Part shown: positions 50,471 through 63,238 of the stretch, piece by piece
Layout: each line of letters starts with the position of its first letter
Numbering within the stretch: position 1 is the stretch's first letter
Source of the DNA: Glandiceps talaboti
Lineage: Eukaryota; Hemichordata; Enteropneusta; Spengelidae
Assembly: GCF_964340395.1 (NCBI RefSeq)
Contig: NC_135549.1
Coordinates: forward strand, 31,463,332 to 31,527,331
Direction: 5' to 3'
Length of the DNA stretch: 64,000 nt
Position numbers and translations under genes: made by a program
The notes under the pieces: generated by a model
Told to the model about the DNA's origin: nothing
Seen by the model: the letters and a program-made list of their open reading frames with translations, nothing else
Databases searched by the model: none

Positions 50471-52210
50471 CTTAGAGAAAGGAAATGGTTAACTACTAAA
50501 TTTAATTGGATACTATAGATTGACTGAAACTGTGACCCTAAACACAGTGCCCTAGAGAAGTACTAGTAGTTAGTTCGGTAAACACCATGTTGTTTTAAAA
50601 TACAATAGTAGTTAGTACGAAAACTGAGGGTACATATTCGAGGTTCAGTTCCGAGAGAGACATTATAAATTACACTGAACAATTAAATCGTTGCGTGACC
50701 AAACTTCGTAGTATGGAAACGTCGCCTTCACTTCTAACTTAGCCTGCCAATGTAATTATATTGTACTGTCCTACACATTCGAACTTTAATTCAGTCTGAT
50801 CTCTGACCACCAAACAGGTCTGGTGTAGTACGACTACGTGGCAATTAGTGCCAACACGACATATTGTATTCCGAACTACAGAACATACATTCTTGACAAG
50901 ACAAATCATATACCAAATACATATTAAGGTAACGTTCTCTCTTCTTTCTGCCAAAAAGTCATAAATACATGGTACCAGTCTTATATACACACCTACACAA
51001 AACAATGCTTTATGCGTAGGATGTGGGGAAACTGACCCCTGGAATCGGGGCGTCTCTTGACTCTTACTAGTATTAGTTGCCTTTTATACAAGGGTTTGCA
51101 GGAACTCCAGTACCACTTCCTCACCCTAAACACTCTTTATAAAGCATACATTTGAAATAATTATTTGAAAAAAGCAACATGAAGGTTCAAAGTGATCCAG
51201 ACTGTACAGTGCATGTAGGTGAATGCCAGTGCGTCGCTAGCCGCCATTATATGACCCCGGAATCCATAGTATGTTATTTGCATGATGTCATGACTCATAC
51301 AAAACATCGTGCAAAATTCAAATGTTATAGTTATAGTTATACCATGTTGACAGTGGCTTTTCCATACCTTTTACAATTGGCAGTAGAACTCTCTTCACAC
51401 TCGATCATTTCAAACCTGCTTGGTAATACACTGATATCGAACGCTTGCTTCCATGCTTTTACGGAATACGTTGTACTAGTATTAACGCTTGTATAAACAT
51501 GAATGAGTCTATTTTTAGAACTCTGGAAAACCCCAACCTCACTTTGAACCCTTAATTACTTATTAACTAGTATCTCGTTATTGACCTAAGATGTGAAAAC
51601 AAACAAGGCCAAATACCTAACACTGCCAAGTCCATTGTAAGGTAAAGGGTGAAATTTCCGATCATCAGCAACTACATGATTTCAAGAGTTGTGATAAAAC
51701 AATCGGTCAGCAATTAAACCTAAAATGCATAAAATGGTACTCGGGTCATCCAGGGATAGAGTACAGTGTTGTCGTTTTGACCCAGTGTTGACATGAATAT
51801 TTCTCTGATAGAATCTGGAACTAGTTATCGCGAACAGTGTTTATAGTATACATGTAAGATAGTATTACACAGAGCATGGATGTATTCGGACATTTTCTAA
51901 CTCCGTTACGGAGCCTTGAAAACACAAGAAATATTCAGAGGTACAAAATCGGCAAAAGTAGCAACGCACGTCACATACATGTATATAGATGCACCATTTT
52001 GCAACTGGTAGCACGCTGACATCTCGCTCACGTTTCAATGCAGCGTGATCTCATCTATTTGAGTTTGCCCAGCCAGAATTGTAGCGTTTGCTTTGCGGTA
52101 GTAAACGACGGAATGACAAAAGTTCAAAAACAGGAGAAAAAACTACTAAAAATCAAAACTAGTCTCTAAGGTAGCCGTGACGGGGCGCCCGCACACATCG
52201 ACTAACCCAT
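50471..52210. other. Unique DNA
   Basis: The frame at 51179-51496 (105 codons) opens MKVQSDPDCTVHVGECQCVA but shows no family I recognise. No repeat seen. Confidence 0.45.
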
Positions 52211-52387
52211 AGGTGTGTGTAATATTTCCTAGATTGTTGTTTTCCTGGTCTACATACTAAATATAACAACCTTTTGACTATATATTCCCATCTGCAAGGA
52301 AAAAATATAGGAATATATAGTCAAAATGTTGTTATATTTAGTATGTAGACCAGGAAAACAACAATCTATGAAATATTACACACCCCT
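52211..52387. mobile_element. Fold-back element, family H copy 3
   Basis: Arms of about 80 bp are near-perfect reverse complements: GTGTGTAATATTTCCTAGAT ... with GTTGTTTTCCTGGTCTACAT on the left and their complements on the right. The palindrome extends outside into CCCAT/ATGGG. CTAACCC occurs near each end (52202-52208 and 52391-52397) and may represent the duplication, but it is not flush with symmetric ends. Confidence 0.8.
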
Positions 52388-52735
52388 ATGGGCTAACCCC
52401 TACCAATAGTACCATATCTTTGTAAGAGGAGGCCGGTGAAGGCGAAACGTCACGACGTATCTTACAAGTTACAGTCTAAATCAAAACCTATGCAGCTAGA
52501 GACCACGGTATGTGGTGTGATATATGATATCATTCTCGCAAACCAGAACTGTTATTTCTTCAGCTACCACTTCGAAATAAGTACGAAGCTACGTAGGTAA
52601 CCAACCAGTAACCGGCATCTAACTTCAAAGGGTAGTAAAGGCAATGGGTGACAAAGGGCGGCAATGCAGGATTATTACTAGTAAACGAGGCGTGCATAAT
52701 CCTTCTCTCCTAATACATATAACCAGGCCCCTCTG
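52388..52735. other. Unique DNA
   Basis: Nothing recognised. Confidence 0.5.
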
Positions 52736-53022
52736 CAGTTCATGTAGTCTTGCTGCTAGACGTTCGGGCTTTCTTTCGATGCTATAACTATAAGCGAACG
52801 AAGTTCGCATGTGAGGGCCTGCTTAAGATGAATATGCATGAAAATTTAGCTATTGTCCTCTGTTTGTACTTGTCGCTAATACGGTTCTCTGATTGGCAGT
52901 TATTTATATCCTGATGACATTCGCTAGACCTCGGATGTTCCATCCTCGATAGCGTTGTTCGGCTGTGTGTCGTCTTTTATCGGAAGAACATCCGAGGGCT
53001 AGCTGATAGACTACAGTTCATG
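52736..53022. mobile_element. Fold-back DNA transposon, family D copy 1 (9-bp TSD)
   Basis: A perfect 9-bp duplication CAGTTCATG (52736-52744 and 53014-53022) flanks a 269-bp element with ends TAGTCTTGCTGCTAGACG and CTAGCTGATAGACTA. Terminal arms are diverged. An additional inner inverted pair, AGACCTCGGATGTTCC and GAACATCCGAGGGCT (52927-53000), is stronger than the outer one. Related to 63248-63400. Confidence 0.9.
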
Positions 53023-53505
53023 CAGCAAGGATCCGTACTTGCTTCTGAGCTATTGTTATGCAAAAAGGTGTATGAAAACTAAACAGTTGGAGACCGCCCG
53101 AAAGAGTGGGAATACAATCTCGATAAACATTTAGTGCCATCACCTCAATCTCAGCAGTATTGTAGAAATGTTGCTGATTCAGAAATAGATCGTCAAAATT
53201 GAAAAACCCCCAGATGTATTATGTATACACCAGAGAGGCAGTCATTCTAGCATATGCCATGATATGGGCATCCCTAAAGGACATCCCGATTGGCAGAAGA
53301 AACTGCTAAACAATATGCGTTGCTATGGAGATACAATCATTTTTTTTTGCCTTTACGTAACAGCCTATACTTTTTCTAACTCCACCTTAAAGCACAACTC
53401 TTTTAGTGGTCTGAGACTCAACTAACTAAAATGTTGCTGCTTCGTATATTTTGATCGTTTCTTTTTATTATTGATTAACTGGGGTAAATATTAGGGTAGA
53501 CGTAG
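53023..53505. other. Unique DNA
   Basis: Nothing recognised; a T run lies at 53340-53348. Confidence 0.5.
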
Positions 53506-53693
53506 TCTGGGTGTTAGTCTCGCTGCCAGACTCGTGACTATCGTCCCTAAGCTTTGTATGCCGAGCCGAGCCGCGAGAAGAGAGGAACTTGTCCCGAGTC
53601 CCTCTCTTCTCGCGGCTAAGCCGCTCGGCATACATAAAAAGATTAGGGACGATATAAGTAGTCACGACTCTGGCAGCGAAACTATCTGGGTGC
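53506..53693. mobile_element. Fold-back DNA transposon, family E (9-bp TSD)
   Basis: Flanks TCTGGGTGT (53506-53514) and TCTGGGTGC (53685-53693) match at 8 of 9. Ends TAGTCTCGCTGCCAGACTCG and CGACTCTGGCAGCGAAACTA are inverted. The arms run about 70-80 bp through ATCGTCCCTAA, GTATGCCGAGC and CGCGAGAAGAGAGG. A minus-strand frame across it (53468-53755) is incidental. Confidence 0.92.
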
Positions 53694-54719
53694 CAGCTGT
53701 GGTCTGTGAGTGAAGGTATAAATGGTAACGATACTGTCACAGATAACTTACACACAGTCTGTGATACTGTATAGGAACTAGTCTAGGGACCGGACTAGGG
53801 TAGACTGCACATCAAAGTATATGTCTTTATATATCCGAACTCTAACTCAATAAAGGAAGTTAAACACAGTTCATCGATTTAAGGTGGTAGAAGTTAAAGA
53901 TATGACTCAAATGTGAAACCATATAATAGAGGGGACCGTGTCTATGGTAACAATTGAATCTCTTGTTTGAACAATTAATAAGTGTTTCGTGTTTTGGAAA
54001 TTCCCGCTATCGCCAATGATCATGATGCACCAATCACAAATAAATAGCAAAGGGAGAAATAGATATCGTCAACTTCAACTCTTAACAAGGATTATGGTTA
54101 CCATGGGTGATACTTCCGAGTCCATGATCAGATCATAGATGTATCTCCCCTAATACATGTACATCCATGATCCGAGATCAACTTGGTGCATGAATCGACA
54201 CAGTTTCAACCAATGTCTAACAATGTCCCACCTGATCACACGCGGCGTCACATTGTTCTGAATTGTCATAACGTTTATTTTGGGCCATGGAAGTACCACC
54301 CACGCGGGTTGGGCAAAGTATATATTGGAGACTGTCAGAGACTGTGGGGAAGAGGTGAACATGAGATATATAAATTCCCACACTGGATCAGTATCACATT
54401 AGTAATCTTACCACATACAAATAGATGAAACAGGTATGATATCTGAATGATAGGAAGTCAATGGATACAACATTCACTGCCATGAACCAAACAAAGCGCT
54501 TTTATATGCATCCATATCACGCGCGTGTACTTGTGCCGCGTTCCATCGAAGTTGCTTTAATTTGCTATCGGTAATGCTGAATTGGCCATATGGCAACCGA
54601 CGTCATTCTAATGCCTGTATTGGACTCATTCAATGACAAGGTATGGTAGAAAAATAACAAATTAGATTCATTACATGACTATCTATATGACCAAACTCTC
54701 ACCCCCCCCCCCACTCGAC
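53694..54719. other. Unique DNA
   Basis: The 81-codon plus frame at 54183-54428 and its minus counterpart have no recognised motif. A poly-C run lies near 54702. Confidence 0.45.
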
Positions 54720-55033
54720 ATGCCATCCACAGTCGCTTGTAAACTGTTATTCCTTTCCTAAATGGTTTTATTCTTGTCTATGACGGTCCTAATACAGAAC
54801 AATGACGTTATTATAGGGATTGGCGATATTCTTATAAAATCGGTAGCGATGTCATACCCCCCCCCCCTACATACATACAACACATGTATGTATTGACATC
54901 GCTACCGATTTTATAAGAATATCGTCAATCCTATAATATTAATAACGTAATTGTTCTGTATTAGGATCGTCATAGACAAGAATAAAACCATTTAGGAAAG
55001 GAATAACAGTTTACAAGCGACTGTGATGCCATC
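54720..55033. mobile_element. Long-arm fold-back element, family I copy 1 (8-bp TSD)
   Basis: Flanking duplications ATGCCATC (54720-54727 and 55026-55033) are perfect. Ends CACAGTCGCTTGTAAACTG and CAGTTTACAAGCGACTGTG begin arms of about 125 bp with few mismatches. The loop is short and holds poly-C and CATACATACA. An 8-bp TSD fits hAT or P-type elements; the TIR does not match a family I can name. Confidence 0.93.
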
Positions 55034-55681
55034 CCTTCCTTTCCTTAATACTGACGTCATGAGTTACTGAATACACGAGATGGCGGATCTGGTACAAACA
55101 CTCTGTAAAATTGCTGACTGTAACATTAAATTATACTTTGCTTGAAAATAAACGTTGTTTCACATCTTTTACACACAAAGATATGGTTGCTACACGCAAC
55201 TAAACAAAATCCCACTTGTTACTTACTTATTTACAGCGTAGAGGGCGCACCGAACTTCCCAAGCTGCTATGGTGTGACTAAAATTGATTTCGTGTGACAG
55301 TGCCTCTATATGTACGGATTTTTTTTTTTTGATTTTTTTTTTTATTGTCTCCTTCTAACTGTTTATAATATGTTTTCATAAATTTTAACTGTCGAGCTAG
55401 CCTTAAACGTTATTCTATATTTCCTTCCGTACATTTAATTTACATTGCCTTTACTACATCTATCATAAATTATATCCCATTCAACACATTCTCTGAAACC
55501 AAAAGTATCGACCATTTTTTTTAAAAACGATAACGGTTCTATCACTTGTCAATTACTATAACCTTACAAAAGCAACAGCCATCACGAACTAAATATATAT
55601 ATATATATATACTAATTCAGTGTAAGAGGTAAGTCATAAACTGAAGGAAAAGCGCTCAATACTGAGAAGTAGAGCTGTATT
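55034..55681. other. AT-rich DNA
   Basis: T homopolymers at 55319-55341 and a short TA run near 55592-55610. No coding signal. Confidence 0.5.
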
Positions 55682-55707
55682 ACACAAAATACACAAGTTG
55701 TGTATTT

Positions 55708-55770
<63 letters not shown>
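55682..55770. repeat. 15-bp palindrome adjoining a TA tract
   Basis: ACACAAAATACACAA and TTGTGTATTTTGTGT are perfectly inverted around one G, followed directly by a TA run (about 55712-55770). The TA run abuts the 3' end of the LINE at 55771 and may be its tail or its insertion target. Confidence 0.9.
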
Positions 55771-55774
<4 letters not shown>

Positions 55775-57683
55775 AATTTTTATTTTATTTATGTACAAAC
55801 CAAAGAAGTACACAGCACACAAGGAAAAACAGAACGAAAAGAATATATAGAAAGGCTAGAGACAATTTGACTTGCATCCAAAGAGTTTGATTTTGTGGAA
55901 AAAACAACAGCTAAACTTCAACTAATTATGTGTTCGTATTTACACAAAATTGGTGCAAAGGCAGCCACTTCATTTGATGGAAATTTACTTTATCATTTGC
56001 CCTAGCATTAAATAGTTCTATATTATATATGTTACAAAGTAATAAATTGAATTCCCTAAAGGATGGTTTCTGTTCCTTTAATTTTACCCAGTAGATATAT
56101 TTCCGAATAACTAAAGAAACAAAATTTATAATCATTCTTTCTTGTGGGTCACCAAGAATCATACATAGCTTAGACGGAAATGACGACAAACTTAGCGAAT
56201 TACCCATTACATTGATAACTTCGCCCCACAGGGCCTTAGTATCCTTACATTTAAAAAAAAAGGTGTTCCAACGTTTCTGGTTCTTCTTGACAAATCCCAC
56301 AAAGATATTTTGGGTACTTTGCTGGATTATAATGATGAAGTTGCTGATTTGTATAAAGAATATTATGTAAAAGCTTGAATTGGAATTCTCTTGACTTACT
56401 TTCATTGGAAACTTTTAAACTAAGCTCATACAACTTTTTCCAATTTAGGCCAGTGAAAGTTAAACATTTCTCAAGGGTTTCCTCGGTGTTTGGCTTAACA
56501 ATTCTATTTTCTAAAAGTTTACTCTTTAGAACCGTCTTTGAAAGTGATTCAAACAAAATTCTTTTATTTCCAATATTAATATAGATATCGTTGGTTGAAT
56601 GCCCTAACTGCTTAGCTTTTAAAAAATGTGGGATAGAATGTATCAATCCCATCCATTTCAGTTTGTGATTTAAAGTCAACCCCTTCTGTGTAAATATATG
56701 CCATGGAACTAACGATTGGCCATGAAAAAAATCCGACACAGAGGAAAAACCCACTCCCTGGAATTTGCCATAGAACACAGACTTCCTATCTACTAAGATG
56801 CGGTTATTTATCCAAATCAACTGATCATGATCCTTGTCCCCCAAGTTATTTACTTCGGACCAAATGTCCAGACACTCACCGATGAAATCTGTCAGGTACA
56901 CAGATAAAAGCCGTTCTTTTAAAGTTACATTTCAATAAAAGCGGTCCCCCAACGTTCTTAACCTTATCAAGTACTAACATTTTCCAAGGGTGAATACAAT
57001 CACTACAAAATAATTGCTTAAGTATAAGAATCCTTTGAGCACTCTTCATAAGAAAAGGGTCAGGCATTTTGAGACCACCATGGCCCACCTCCCCAATCAT
57101 AACTTTTCTAGCAACCCTATCCCTTCCCTCCCATAGAAAATCATAAATTAATTTGTGTATTTCATTTATTATGTCATTTGGTATCGTCGTATTAATCAAA
57201 ATATAGGTCAGTTTCGAGAGCGCTAATGTTTTTATAACTTGAATTTTTCCAATAAGACTTAATTTTCTACATTTCCATTGCTTTAATATATTTTTTTAGA
57301 TTTTCTATTGGTTTTGTAAGATTCTCCAATTGGGCAGCAGCTTTATTGTGTGAAAAATGTATACCAACAATTTTAATGGTTGAGGTGGGCCATCTGACCC
57401 CAAAATGCCTGTCCTTCCGGGTGCTCCAGTTACCAAGCCAGACAGCTTCACATTTCTCAGTATTAATCTTTAAACCTGAAATATCGTCAAACTTACCAAG
57501 GACTTTAAACAGAACGTTGGCTGACTCCACAGAGTCTAAAAAACATGTCATATCGTCGGCAAAAGCAGATTCTTTGGCTTCAAAACCTGGGACCCTTATA
57601 CCCTTAATATCTGAATTAGATTTAATAGAAAATAACAGTGTTTCTAAAAACCAAAATAAAAAGAAGAGGAGATAGGGGGTCTA
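55771..57683 (-). pseudogene. 5'-truncated L1/Tx1-like LINE, frameshifted ORF2 remnant
   Basis: Read on the minus strand from 57683: DPLSPLL of RT, then after a one-base shift FEAKESAFADDM, which carries the catalytic ADD. Next are DISGLKINTEKCEAVWLGNW and VGIHFSHNKA (57267-57551), RKLSLIGKIQVIKTLALSKL and FLWEGRDRVARKVMI with GGLKMPDP (56876-57240), a C-terminal region (56251-56901), and a final zinc-knuckle-like C-G-I-C-Q-E...H-L-F-F-x-C-K ending near 55926. Order and motifs fit the C-terminal half of an L1-superfamily ORF2 (Tx1-type); the endonuclease and early RT are missing. Frame breaks lie near 57638, 57285, 56890 and at a T-run near 56252. The 3' tail passes AAATAAAATAAAAATTTATT into the TA run. 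The breaks mean no functional product. Confidence 0.88.
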
Positions 57684-58284
57684 AATATATTTCCTAAGAT
57701 CATGATGTACTGTCGGTATGTCACACACGTACACAGGTTCAAGCGCTTGTTAGAGACAGTCATTCATGGCGTTGGGTTTCTGTGTGAAACTTTGTCGGTG
57801 AATAAGCCTTAGCGGAATAAATCATATGTAAATCATGCTCGATATATTGGCGTTTGTGATGAGTTTATGGCACAGGCCCTACAACATTACTCCGTCGAAA
57901 CGGGTCTATGGTTTATGAGGCCATGCCAATGCTGTGTAACCCTACATAGATGCATCGGATTCTGTTGTTAGTTCATGTAACATACATGTACCCGGCCAAT
58001 AATACAACATGACACATGAAACTATAAAAAAGAAAGAAAAAAAAAAGACATGTCTACCTCCTATATAGTTTTGTAAAATGTGACCCTCCCCTAATTTTCA
58101 TTTTCTAAACTATGGCCCTCGCCCGAGAACCGATTTGTAAAAAGTGACCCTCACTAATTCCTCCTGCCTTCCCCCTTGTGGCTCCCTAATTTGCCACGAC
58201 CATCATCAATATAACGAATTAAGTTTATAATGAGGTCTAGTCGGTAAGATACAACATTCGTGCCACGCTATCAACGATCATTGC
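57684..58284. other. Unique DNA
   Basis: Nothing recognised. The last 250 bases carry poorly conserved C/T-rich strings (GTGACCCTC) that may be an older MITE remnant. Confidence 0.4.
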
Positions 58285-58782
58285 TAAGGCTGGGGTCAGA
58301 ATTTACAGCAGGGGAAAAATTATTTTGGTCTGAAAATTCTGTGCAGAAACCCCCCCCCCCCCACGCTCTCAAAAAATGTCACCCCCCCCCCCAATGAACC
58401 AAAGAATTTTCGTAGCCCTCCTCCCGGCTACACATATTTTAATGTGTAACAATACTGTCGCCCCCCCCCCCCCCACCTCAGAGATAAGATGTACAGTATA
58501 TATATCGTACATTACATTAAACTATAACAGTGGAAATCAACTTCAGCGTCCATACATAACAATGAGAGATTTCTTTACAAATATATGTGGGCTTTGCGAA
58601 AAAGGTCTCACGCTGGGCTGTACTTGGAGATACTTACCCTTAATCAGGAGGGTATTATCTTTCAAGCTTGATTCTGGGCAGAAACAGCATCCCCATAATA
58701 CCTAGTGGGGAGGGTGTGAGAGGGGGTGGCAAACTACAAATTAAACGACTGATCCTAAGGTTTGATTGTTCAAAAAAGTCTC

Positions 58783-58879
<97 letters not shown>

Positions 58880-59192
58880 AGGGGGGGAGGGAGGGGGGAG
58901 GGAGAGAGAGAGGGAGGGAGGGAGGGAGGAGAGGGGGCATACACTAATACATTTGCATGGCTGTCACCCAACTCATCACTGAATATAGGTTTATCAGGTA
59001 TTACGACGAATCCGCGAGAAATTTGTTAATTTACTCGGTAAACGACCGCTCCTGAGGTTTAATTTGGTTTGTTTGGACCCCCTTTCAGACCATCAGAATT
59101 TTTATGGCCCCTCCATTTGAACCCTCAATTCTTTCATGCCCCTCCCCCTCAATTTATTCCCAGCTCTGCCGTAAATTCTGATCCCAGCCTAA
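58285..59192 (+). mobile_element. TIR MITE, Harbinger-like family M, copy 2
   Basis: TAA on both sides (58285-58287 and 59190-59192). Ends GGCTGGGGTCAGAATTTAC and GTAAATTCTGATCCCAGCC are inverted repeats. Inside are C runs, ACATTAAACTATAACAGTGG, AACTTCAGCGTCCATACATAA, GGTCTCACGCTGGGCTGTAC, a GA run (58787-58870), a G-rich GGGA block and a TTACTCGGTAAACGACCGCT segment. It encodes nothing. The TAA TSD suggests PIF/Harbinger mobilisation in trans. Confidence 0.85.
58787..58938 (+). repeat. GA microsatellite grading into G-rich GGGA block
   Basis: An uninterrupted GA run (58787-58870) is followed by G8-9 runs and GGGA units. The R-E-R-E frames on one strand and S-L-S-L on the other are artefacts. 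Confidence 0.97.
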
Positions 59193-60681
59193 CTGTTCAA
59201 ACCGTAGATGAGATGGCAAGAAAAACAATCTGCAGTTAATTGAGACAATATTAGATTGTAACGATTGCCACTTGCACGTGCACTGTCAGCTCGACATAAT
59301 ATAAAGCACTGGAATTATACTTTCGTTTTTGTTTCTTGACAAGTTCGGCGGGGGGGGGGGGTAAACTTTACACTGGAAAGCGAATATACTAGTTAACAGC
59401 TAATTACTGAATCATTAAAACAGATCACCAAAGTGAAATGTACGTTGAGGTTCTTTTTTGTCACAAAGTTTATTTATGGTACATTTTTTTTATTAACGAT
59501 TCATTTAATAATTACTACGCCGCAGCTGTGCATGATGTTGTGCATTGTCAAAAGAGGGCGTCGTTCATAATAAACAATTATGATTGCTCTGAGTTTCAAA
59601 TTCGCAGAAAATTGCCTTTTTCTTGGAAGAAATTTATCCCATCCCATCATGCATTCTCACAGCGGACATTTTAAACAGTTTTAAAAGGGGCATGGTCGGA
59701 ATATCTTATCAACAGAATGTGAATACAGGCCGCCATAGCCATGTACTGTACGTGTCGAAATGAAGCTCAGGATTGCATTCTTAAGTCTAGCCTGTATGTT
59801 AACTATACAGAGACTAACCAAGGGCCTCTCCGTTTGATATACCATAACGTACGTAAAAGTTTATACAGAATTCTGTCAAAATATTGTATATTATAATGAA
59901 TACAAACACCACTAGCCACTCATCAAGTTACTTCACTCGCTAATAACTCCAAGGATACAGTGTTCCAATCCGGGAACAAAGCATATCTTTATTTGTCAGT
60001 TTTGTTTTGTTTACAATGACTACATTGTACCCTGGTATTATTTTATGTTTAACCAGATTATAAGCTTACTAATATCACATACAGATGGCGACAGAAGAGA
60101 AAACTGACATAGTTATCGTCTTTTTCTGTTTGTTTTTTTAAAAAAGTATATACAATAATAAAGTGGTTAGGTAAATTTGCCTGCCATATTGCAACCAAGC
60201 ATATCATGGTTTACAAATATGTTGCTTTAACACATAAGTTGGTTTCTATACAAGGTATTGGGCCCCTATACCGTATGTGCATCTATACCGTTGGCTTCTC
60301 CTGTTTCTCGTTATTAATTAACATTTACATTTACACCATACCAACTATTCTCGGTGATTTTTTTTATAGATAGACAGTATATTCCAGATGAATTAGAGGT
60401 ATCAGGGTTGGACAGACAAGTAAGCAAATGTATGGTACTTGCAACTGCAACACGTATGACCTCAATTACAATTCAAAATCAACAAGATATAGAACATACA
60501 TGTATATCCTACCTTTCTGTAATATTGGAGATTGCAATCATCGATAAAGTCTTACCATTAGCTACATCAGTAATGAAGTGACCCAGCTGATCAATTACAT
60601 ACGATATGCACTGTATTTTACACATTGGGAATTCCCGATTCATACGTGACGTAGATCAAATCGCTATTTATAGATCAAGTT
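59193..60681. other. AT-rich unique DNA
   Basis: A G run lies at 59350-59360. Frames at 59438-59674 and 60354-60581 lack motifs. Nothing else supported. Confidence 0.5.
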
Positions 60682-60894
60682 CTACATGCCACGGTCACTT
60701 GTGAGCTAATATTCCATTCCAGGATATTATTGTTCTAGTCAAGGATGATCATAACACAAAATAATGACATTATTATCTATATACGATATTTAAAAAAAAT
60801 ACCGTTGCCGGTTATTGTTCCGACATATCATCTTAGACTAGAATAATACCATCCTGGAATAGAATATTAGCTCACAAGTGACTGTGCTACAGGC
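60682..60894. mobile_element. Fold-back element, family I copy 2 (8-bp TSD)
   Basis: Flanks CTACATGC (60682-60689) and CTACAGGC (60887-60894) match at 7 of 8. Ends CACGGTCACTTGTGAGCTAA and TTAGCTCACAAGTGACTGTG are inverted, with arms of about 70-80 bp (TATTCnATTCCAGGAT). Shares the terminal CACAGTCRCTTGTRARCT pattern with 54728-55025. Confidence 0.88.
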
Positions 60895-62097
60895 GTGGTA
60901 CATTCTAACATCACATCCAATCGAGCAAACTAAGAATAACAGGTCATGTAAAAATTATGAAATGACAACATATTTATATCCTCATAATAAAGGTATATAT
61001 TATGGCTTCTGAAGCTACAAGTAAGTTTGTACGTACCATTTGTTTTTCCAAGCCTGATCACGTGATAGACATGTGACAATAATTACAATACGTATATTCA
61101 AAAAATGTCTTTGCCTGTGAGGTCTCGACTGTAAAGTTTGTCCTCGGTAGATAGGAGGCGATATAGTGGGTTTTTTATTTATAAATTCATCTCTAAAAAA
61201 TCACAACTTTCAAAACCTTCGTCGTTGGAAAGTTTATGCTTGTTCTTTTATTTGTTAAACAACGGTTCAATATTATAATGACGATCGTATTTAATAAAAT
61301 AATAACTATACCCTTATAGAAATTATTACCCATAATTTGGAATGCGTTTTGAATTTAACACTTTGCCGTTGCTTGAGATTGTTCATTTTACCTAGATTTT
61401 AAGGCGAATAAAAGTTACTTCAAATTCGTTAGCTATAGGATAGTTGTGTGCACGTGGTAGCTACTTGATTGTTTGTGTGTGTGTGTGTGTGTGTGTGAAC
61501 GTTCGAACAGGCATCATAGCACCATGATACTGAGTCGGAGGGATTCCTACGAATTTGGTTCTTGTTAACTTTCATTGGTGACTATTTCTATAAACAAGTT
61601 ACGTATCGATAACATTTAACATTTAAAAGTTGAACGAAAGAAAACCCTTTATCATCAAGTATATATGTTTATTTATCGGTTGAATACATGAATACATTCA
61701 GTTCATGTAACTTAGTTTATAGCATTGTTATATAAACTGTACACTGTCTTCGTGAGTGAAGTAACCGCCATCGCACATGTTTAACAAAGCCGCTTCTTAT
61801 AAAATCTAGTTGATTTTAGGGATCACGGAAATTTGAGGTCGTGATACAAGTGAGTAATTCGTTCAGATTTTCCGGTGTGAATAGTGATCCTTCGATTGAA
61901 TGGATGCTATGAATAAACACATTGATTAACATAACAACTGTAAAATGTGTACGGTAATCTCACGTGAGAATGTTTACGCCACACTGTACACTGTCAAGTT
62001 TACACGCTATTTGCATGTTCAGGTCAGATCTTCGGAATTCCCCATAGTTCGATAACACAAATATAATATTGGCAGAGTTGACCAATTTTCATTGGCC
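60895..62097. other. AT-rich unique DNA
   Basis: A short TG run lies at 61474-61496. No gene recognised. Confidence 0.5.
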
Positions 62098-62673
62098 TAA
62101 GGGTGGAGTCAGAACTTCAGAGTTGTACAGTATGGTGTACTACATTAAACTAACAGTGGAAATCAACTTCAGAGTCCATGGTACATAACAATAAGAGATT
62201 TCTTTACAAATATATGTGGGCTTTGTTAAAAAGGTCTCACATTGGGCTGTACTTGAAGATACGTCGTCAACAGGGTTTATCTTTCAATTTTGATTCTGGG
62301 CAGAAAACATCCCCCATGATAGCTAGTGGGGATGGTGTGGGAGGGGGTTTCCCCCTCCCACAGTAAGCACTTTTTAAAAGATAAGGACATGTATGAAGCC
62401 ATTTAATGGCTTAAAATTTCAAACCATACACCTTATCGAAAACCATAAGAGTACTTGACAATTGTCTTCAATACCCCAATTTTACTCGAGTAAATACAAT
62501 TGTATGGCTATATCACCTACACTCTAACTTACCTATTCAGAGATATTTTGGCAGACACATACGTTTTCTTGGCTATCGACTGCCTCATAATTAAATGTAT
62601 GGTAGGTAAATGAAGTGTACAATTTTGCAACGAACAAGGTAAACGACTGCTCCTGAGGTTTGAATGTTCAAAA

Positions 62674-62746
<73 letters not shown>

Positions 62747-62762
62747 ATAGAGAAAGAGAGAT

Positions 62763-62807
<45 letters not shown>

Positions 62808-63082
62808 GGAAGGCATACACAAATACATTCGCATGGCTCTCACCCAAATCATAACTGACTATGATGTTTCAGAAGGTATTGCGGCGAAGCCGGGAGAAAC
62901 GTTTTAATTTACTTGGTAAACAGCCGCTTCGAGGTTTAATTTGGTTCAAATCACGGGCAAAATATTTCGAGGCCCACTTTCAGACCATCGGAATTTTCAT
63001 GTCCCCCCTTTGAACCCTCATTTTTTCATGCCCCCCCCCCCATTTCTCCCCAGCTCCCCCGTAAATTCTGACTCTACCCTAA
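62098..63082 (+). mobile_element. TIR MITE, Harbinger-like family M, copy 3
   Basis: TAA on both sides (62098-62100 and 63080-63082). Ends GGGTGGAGTCAGAA and TTCTGACTCTACCC are inverted. The interior is collinear with 58288-59189 (ACATTAAACTAACAGTGG, GGTCTCACATTGGGCTGTAC, GA run 62677-62744, GGTAAACAGCCGCTTC) and with 42291-42480 in reverse (TTCAAACCATACACCTTATC). It also carries an ACAG run (62766-62805). No coding capacity. Confidence 0.87.
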
Positions 63083-63238
63083 GTTCAATAGAAAGGTACG
63101 GAAGATTAATGAGGACACAGTTGTAGTTTTTTTTTTACCTTTGGAGTAGTTTGGTAAAAATAAAAACCTACTCATATGGTTTTAAAAAACCTTGAACTAC
63201 TCCTGTATCCTCATGAAGCTCAGTTCCGTACAAAGTCG

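Noticed and set aside
50630-50670. B-box-like GGTTCAGTTCC
   Set aside because: There is no A box at the right distance and no cloverleaf, so no tRNA or tRNA-derived SINE is supported.
57346-57675. 109-codon plus-strand frame
   Set aside because: It lies antisense to the LINE RT remnant, whose motifs read clearly on the minus strand.
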